Positions 60,215-64,000 of a stretch of DNA of 64,000 nt are shown here, piece by piece. Source of the stretch: Nonomuraea guangzhouensis (GTDB taxonomy: Bacteria > Actinomycetota > Actinomycetes > Streptosporangiales > Streptosporangiaceae); assembly GCF_019396345.1 (NCBI RefSeq), contig NZ_JAHKRM010000001.1, forward strand, positions 434,001 to 498,000, given 5' to 3'. The translations under genes were made by a program, and so were the position numbers. Every line of letters begins with the position of its first letter. The first letter of the stretch is position 1. Under the pieces are notes generated by a model that worked only from the letters and a program-made list of their open reading frames with translations, was not told where the DNA came from and ran no database searches.

Positions 60215-62127
60215 TCGACGAGGGAGTCCCCAGGCGGTTCGCCACCGCGGCGGGCCTCGCCTGGCGGGCCGCCCCAGTGACGACGATCGTGGTGCTCGGC
60301 GCGACACTCGCGCTCGGTGCGAGCCCGGTGGGGTCCGCGCTCGCCGGCAAGCTGCTGATCGACCAACTGAGCTCCGGTGTCACGGGCCCTCCGACCACCC
60401 TGATCCTCCTCGCCGTGGGACTGGGTGGCGCGTTGCTGGTGAGCTATGTCGGCAACGCCGCCGTCAGCTACCTCGAGGACCAGCACGCGCGACGGCTTGA
60501 GATGATCGTGCAGGACCGGCTGTTCGGCAAGCTCAACAGCCTGCACGGGCTGGAACTGTTCGAGCGGCCCCATTTCCATGACCGGATTCAGCTGGCGCTG
60601 CGCGCCGGTCAGGGCGCTCCGCACCAGTTGGTCTGCTCGGCCCGCTCTCTGCTGCAGGGCACGATCCAGCTGATCGGGTTCGTAGGCGTCCTGCTGGCGG
60701 TCAGCAAGACCGCGGCGCTGCTCCTGGCCGCGGCCGCGATTCCGCGGCTGGCGGCCGAGCGGCGGCTGGCGAAGGACCGCGTCGGTCTGCTGGCGGCTCT
60801 GAGCCCGGTGCAGCGGCGCCAATACTTCTACAGCCGCTTGCAGTACGAGCCGCGGGCGGCCAAGGAGTTGCGCGTGTTCGGGCTGGGCGGGTTCTTCCAG
60901 GAGCGCATGCGGGCCGAGCTCGCGGCCGTCCACGTTTCCCAGCGCAAGCTCGACCTGCGGATCCTGCGTGTACAGGTGATTCTGGACGCCGCGACGGTGG
61001 CAGCCATGGCGCTCGCGGTCTGGATCGTCGTCGCGGATGTGTCCGCCGCACGCGGAACGCCGGGCGACATCGCGATCATCCTCACCGCCCTGCCGGTAAC
61101 GGCCAGCGCCGCCACGGCAGTGGTACGCCAGTTGTCCGTCGGGTCGGAGGCCCTGCTGTCCATCGGCCATTACCTCGACATCATGGCCACGGACGACCAC
61201 CGGCCGACCGCTGGTGAGGTCGCCGCACCCGAGCTCCGAAAGGAGATCGTCTTCGACGACGTGTGGTTCCGCTACGGCGACGATCTGCCCTGGGTGCTCA
61301 ACGGCGTGAGCTTCCGCATCCCCCTGCACCAGTCGGTGGCTCTCGTCGGCGTGAACGGGGCGGGGAAGAGCACCATCGTCAAGCTCCTGGCCGGGCTGTA
61401 CCAGCCGACGAAGGGCCGCATCCTGTGGGACGGCGTCGAGGTGAGCCGGCTCGACCCGGCGTCGCTGCGCCGGCGGATCGGCATGGTGTTCCAGGACTAC
61501 ATGACATACGACCTGAGCGCGCTGGAGAACATCGGCGTAGGCGATCTGGAGACGCGCTTCGATCTGGCACGGATCAGGGACGCGGCCCGGCTGGCAGGAG
61601 TCGACGGCGCCGTCGAGCGGCTCCCTCGCGGATACGACACCATGCTCAGCCTCCTGCACTTCAGCATGGGTGAGGAGGACGACAGCCCGGGAGTTCAACT
61701 GTCCGGCGGCCAGTGGCAGCGGATGGCGCTGGCCCGGATGCTGCTCAGGAGCGACCGCGACCTTCTGATCCTCGACGAGCCGAGCTCGGGGCTGGATCCC
61801 GAGGCCGAGCATCAGGTCCATCAGGTGGTGCACGAACACGGCGCCGGCGTGACCCGCTTGCTGGTGTCGCATCGGCTCAGCGCCGTACGCATGGCAGATC
61901 ACATTGTCGTGGTGGAGGACGGCAGGGTCTCGCAGACGGGTTCGCACGCTGACCTGCTTCGCACCGGCGGCCGCTACGCCGAGCTCTTCCGTATGCAGGC
62001 GGCGGGCTATCAGGACGAGGAAGGGAGACCGGGAGCCCTCCCGATCATCGAGCCGACGACCGAGACGATCGGGACGGGGCCGAACTCCCTGGAGTCCAGG
62101 TCGGCACCCGCATCACCAAGCAGGTAA
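60211..62127 (+). CDS. ABC exporter, fused membrane and ATPase domains
   Basis: 638 residues. Membrane domain with about six helices (~1-330), then an ATPase with Walker A GVNGAGKSTIVKLLAG, signature LSGGQWQRMALARM, Walker B DLLILDEPSSGLDPEAE and switch LLVSHRLSAVRMADH. There is no N-terminal C39 peptidase domain, so leader removal must be done by another protein, fitting the convergent S26 peptidase. A hydrophilic tail follows the ATPase, and its last 118 bases overlap that peptidase gene. Translation is coupled to the thioredoxin gene. Confidence 0.92.
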   Translation: MIDEGVPRRFATAAGLAWRAAPVTTIVVLGATLALGASPVGSALAGKLLIDQLSSGVTGPPTTLILLAVGLGGALLVSYVGNAAVSYLEDQHARRLEMIVQDRLFGKLNSLHGLELFERPHFHDRIQLALRAGQGAPHQLVCSARSLLQGTIQLIGFVGVLLAVSKTAALLLAAAAIPRLAAERRLAKDRVGLLAALSPVQRRQYFYSRLQYEPRAAKELRVFGLGGFFQERMRAELAAVHVSQRKLDLRILRVQVILDAATVAAMALAVWIVVADVSAARGTPGDIAIILTALPVTASAATAVVRQLSVGSEALLSIGHYLDIMATDDHRPTAGEVAAPELRKEIVFDDVWFRYGDDLPWVLNGVSFRIPLHQSVALVGVNGAGKSTIVKLLAGLYQPTKGRILWDGVEVSRLDPASLRRRIGMVFQDYMTYDLSALENIGVGDLETRFDLARIRDAARLAGVDGAVERLPRGYDTMLSLLHFSMGEEDDSPGVQLSGGQWQRMALARMLLRSDRDLLILDEPSSGLDPEAEHQVHQVVHEHGAGVTRLLVSHRLSAVRMADHIVVVEDGRVSQTGSHADLLRTGGRYAELFRMQAAGYQDEEGRPGALPIIEPTTETIGTGPNSLESRSAPASPSR

Positions 62128-62444
62128 ATGTGGCCGACAGGCACGATTCTCCCATCCGGTTGGCGGTCACCGGCGACGCCGGAGACACGTTTGACGAGAA
62201 GCGCGGGGTCGGCGGCAGTGCTGGGCGGCATACCGGGGAGGACCAAGCCGTCGGGCGCCCGGCACACCACGACGGCGTCCCGCTGGATCCGCCGACGGCG
62301 CCACCGGGCGACGATCACTCGGTCCCCGTCGCGCAGCGTCGGCTCCATGCTGCCGCCGCGGACGGTGACGACCACGAGCGCCGCCCGTGCCACGACGATC
62401 GCGACTCCGGCCGAGATCACGACGCCGAACAAGACAGCCCACAT
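62010..62444 (-). CDS. S26-family signal peptidase
   Basis: 144 residues from ATG 62444, overlapping the stop of the SARP gene (TGATG). One N-terminal helix (VLFGVVISAGVAIVVARAAL), the Ser nucleophile in RGGSMEPTLRDGDRVIV, the Lys base in LVKRVSGVAGD and the last box GDAGADLDSREFGPV. Type I signal peptidases cut after A-x-A. A dedicated copy next to a peptide with an ANA site suggests it processes that peptide. It overlaps the ABC gene 3' end on the opposite strand. Confidence 0.88.
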   Translation of the reverse strand: MWAVLFGVVISAGVAIVVARAALVVVTVRGGSMEPTLRDGDRVIVARWRRRRIQRDAVVVCRAPDGLVLPGMPPSTAADPALLVKRVSGVAGDRQPDGRIVPVGHIYLLGDAGADLDSREFGPVPIVSVVGSMIGRAPGLPSSS

Positions 62445-63220
62445 CACAGCGCCACCTCCGGCCGCATGGGCTTCGCCTCGGTCAGTTCGCGGTCGTTGTC
62501 GAGAATACGAAGAAGGAGCCGCTGCAGCCACGGACTCGGTTCCACGCCGAGCTCCGCCACCAAATACGATCGCAGTTTGTAGAACACCTCGAGCGCCTCC
62601 GCCTGCCGATGGCTCCGATAAAGCGCGAGCATGAGCTGAGCGTGGAATTCCTCATTGAACGGATATTCGCTCACGATGACGCTGAGCTCTGGCGTGATCG
62701 CCCGATGCCGGCCCATTTCCAAATCTATGTCGAACCGCGCCGCCAACGCGCTGAGCCGCAACTCCTCGAGCCTGGTGCGCGAAACGACGATCTGCGGTGT
62801 CGCCGGTACGTTCGTCAACGCCTGCCCGCGCCACAGCGCCAGCGCCTCACCCAGCAACCGCCCCGCCAACGGCAGGTCACCGGCGGCCGAGGCCTTCCTT
62901 CCCGCGCAGATCAGCTCTTCGAACTGCCAGAGGTCGACATCACCCGCCTGCAGGCGGTAGCCGTGGTCCACGGTCTCGATGTGCCGGTGGTGAGAGCGAT
63001 CGAGCAGGCCACGCAGGCGCCAGACGTACCCGTGGACGGTCTTGCGCGCGCTCGGCGGCGGCCGATCGCCCCAGAACTCCTCCATCATTCGCGTCACGCT
63101 CACCGGCCGACCGGCATTGATCAGAAGGACGGCGAGCACTAATCGCTGCATGGGAGCGGTTATTCTTATCGGCTCTTTCTGATCGACGATTTCCAGCGGG
63201 CCGAGCACCATGAAACGCAC
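62444..63220 (-). CDS. Small SARP-family transcriptional activator
   Basis: 258 residues; GTG 63220 was chosen because GGAGG lies six bases upstream (an ATG at 63232 is weaker). DNA-binding domain MVLGPLEIVDQKEPIRITAP to KTVHGYVWRLRGLLD, then the activation domain LLGEALALWRGQALTNVPAT and RSHRQAEALEVFYKLRSYLV. It has no ATPase or TPR part. Co-transcribed with the signal peptidase and divergent from an MFS gene. Its upstream region carries the second copy of the 18-bp motif found by the AfsR-like gene. Confidence 0.9.
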   Translation of the reverse strand: MRFMVLGPLEIVDQKEPIRITAPMQRLVLAVLLINAGRPVSVTRMMEEFWGDRPPPSARKTVHGYVWRLRGLLDRSHHRHIETVDHGYRLQAGDVDLWQFEELICAGRKASAAGDLPLAGRLLGEALALWRGQALTNVPATPQIVVSRTRLEELRLSALAARFDIDLEMGRHRAITPELSVIVSEYPFNEEFHAQLMLALYRSHRQAEALEVFYKLRSYLVAELGVEPSPWLQRLLLRILDNDRELTEAKPMRPEVAL

Positions 63221-63321
63221 TGAAGCCTCCATTGTTCCCGAGGTGGTCTTGCCGACGCGAGCAACAGCGGCATCGTGGCGCTCCTTTCTGGCAGATCTCT
63301 GGCAAACAGCCACCGCATGAG

Positions 63322-63339
63322 ACCTTAAGCGCACGAGAA
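63322..63339. promoter_or_regulatory. Shared SARP-promoter motif, copy 2
   Basis: ACCTTAAGCGCACGAGAA, one base different from copy 1 at 58648. It lies in the gap between the small SARP gene and the divergent MFS gene. Confidence 0.6.
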
Positions 63340-63391
63340 GTGGATCTGAAGGCCGTTCCAGCACGGTGGAGGCAACGGAAAGGGGACCACC

Positions 63392-64000
63392 ATGAACACC
63401 CTCGCCAGCCGCCGGGAATGGATCGGGCTGGGCGTCCTGGCCTCGGTCGCGCTGCTTCTCTCGCTCGACGTGAGCGTCCTGTACCTGGCGCTGCCGCACC
63501 TGAGCGCCGACCTGGGCGCGACCGCGCCGCAGCAGTTGTGGATCCTGGACATCTACTCGTTCATGCTGGCCGGATTCCTGGTCACCATGGGAACGCTGGG
63601 TGACAGGATCGGCCGCCGCAGGCTCCTGCTGATCGGCGCCGCCTGCTTCGGCGTCGCGTCCGTCCTGGCCGCCTTCTCGGTCAGCGCCGAGATGCTCATC
63701 GCCACCCGTGCCCTGCTGGGGATCGCGGGGGCCACGCTGATGCCGTCGTCGATGGCGTTGCTGCGCAACATGTTCCGGGACCCGAAGCAGATGGGCGCCG
63801 CGATCGGGATCTGGTTCAGCTGCTTCATGGTCGGCATGGCGGTCGGCCCCCTGGTGGGCGGCCTGCTGCTGGAGCACTTCCGGTGGGGCTCGGCGTTCCT
63901 GCTCGGCGTGCCGTTCATGATGCTGGTGCTGGCCACCGGGCGGACGCTGCTGCCGGAGTTCCGCGACCCGTCCGCCGGGCGGCTCGACCTGTCCAGCGTC
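63392..64000 (+). CDS. DHA2-type MFS multidrug transporter, N-terminal part
   Basis: 203 codons are visible and the frame is open to the window end. ATG 63392 follows AAAGGGG. The sequence shows WIGLGVLASVALLLSLDVSV (helix 1), TMGTLGDRIGRRRLLLIGAA (motif A), RALLGIAGATLMPSSMALLR and MVGMAVGPLVGGLLLEHFRW (motif C), typical of 14-helix EmrB/QacA-like exporters. Promoter region shared with the small SARP gene. It may give self-resistance or export in the cluster that continues beyond the window. Confidence 0.9.
   Translation, partial: MNTLASRREWIGLGVLASVALLLSLDVSVLYLALPHLSADLGATAPQQLWILDIYSFMLAGFLVTMGTLGDRIGRRRLLLIGAACFGVASVLAAFSVSAEMLIATRALLGIAGATLMPSSMALLRNMFRDPKQMGAAIGIWFSCFMVGMAVGPLVGGLLLEHFRWGSAFLLGVPFMMLVLATGRTLLPEFRDPSAGRLDLSSV

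Noticed and set aside
1..64000. CRISPR arrays, rRNA genes and complete tRNA genes
   Set aside because: No regularly spaced direct repeats, no rRNA-like sequence and no complete cloverleaf was found; the only tRNA-like trace is the 3' relic at 43077.

Overview
The window is GC-rich, high-coding-density actinobacterial DNA. An Lsr2 homologue, SARP/AfsR-type regulators, GTG starts, ATGA/GTGA gene overlaps, a C-type NRPS line and many small actinobacterial gene families point to a mycelial actinomycete, possibly Streptosporangiaceae/Nonomuraea-like. The genus is inference.

Layout. (1) 3-13277: the end of a nonribosomal peptide cluster. It holds an acyl-activating enzyme (partial), a C-PCP protein, a C-A-PCP-C-A-PCP synthetase and a C-A-PCP-TE protein fused in frame to an MFS exporter. 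Pocket residues suggest Gly, a basic residue, then Cys, and the TE has a Cys nucleophile (GHCGVG). (2) 13278-17217: a patchwork insert with a nucleotidyltransferase pair, a short GntR regulator, Uma2 and a broken DHA2 transporter. It closes with a diverged copy of the last ~90 bp of the NRPS-MFS gene. (3) 17191-20647: a 2-oxoacid dehydrogenase E1a/E1b/E2 operon and a membrane protein. (4) 21.2-26.1 kb: a low-GC mobile island with an IS4-type element (frameshifted transposase), a membrane NACHT NTPase and an ISAs1 remnant. (5) 26.1-30.9 kb: a secreted hydrolase, an ABC transporter and a divergent two-component system. (6) 30.9-33.6 kb: a four-gene DNA alkylation repair operon. (7) 33.6-36.2 kb: a small peptide gene coupled to a PIMT-type methyltransferase, then a LacI regulator and a copy of the methyltransferase 3' end. 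(8) 36.5-43.1 kb: a secreted WD40 propeller, a Tn3 remnant, an ArsR/P1B-4 metal efflux pair, an enoyl-CoA hydratase and a BtuF-like protein. (9) 43.1-49.8 kb: an envelope-folding block (VKOR, DsbA, PHP protein, DUF4142, lipoprotein, double FKBP, M56 protease, BlaI) in which three copies of a TTCTAC-N5-GTAGAA operator mark a local BlaI regulon. (10) 50-55.5 kb: a CmtR/CDF metal efflux pair, Lsr2 and housekeeping-like genes. (11) 55.5-64 kb: a putative new peptide system.

The most interesting part is 58.6-63.3 kb. A 76-residue peptide with ten cysteines in its last 46 residues is followed by a MauE-like membrane redox protein, a MauD/TlpA-like thioredoxin and an ABC exporter. Convergent to these are an S26 signal peptidase and a small SARP. 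A large AfsR-like regulator is divergent to the peptide gene. The two SARP genes share an almost identical 18-bp motif upstream. In methylamine dehydrogenase biogenesis MauD and MauE support disulfide formation in a Cys-rich subunit, so the cassette is best read as making, oxidising, exporting and trimming a disulfide-rich peptide. No lanthipeptide, sactipeptide or ATP-grasp enzyme lies beside it.
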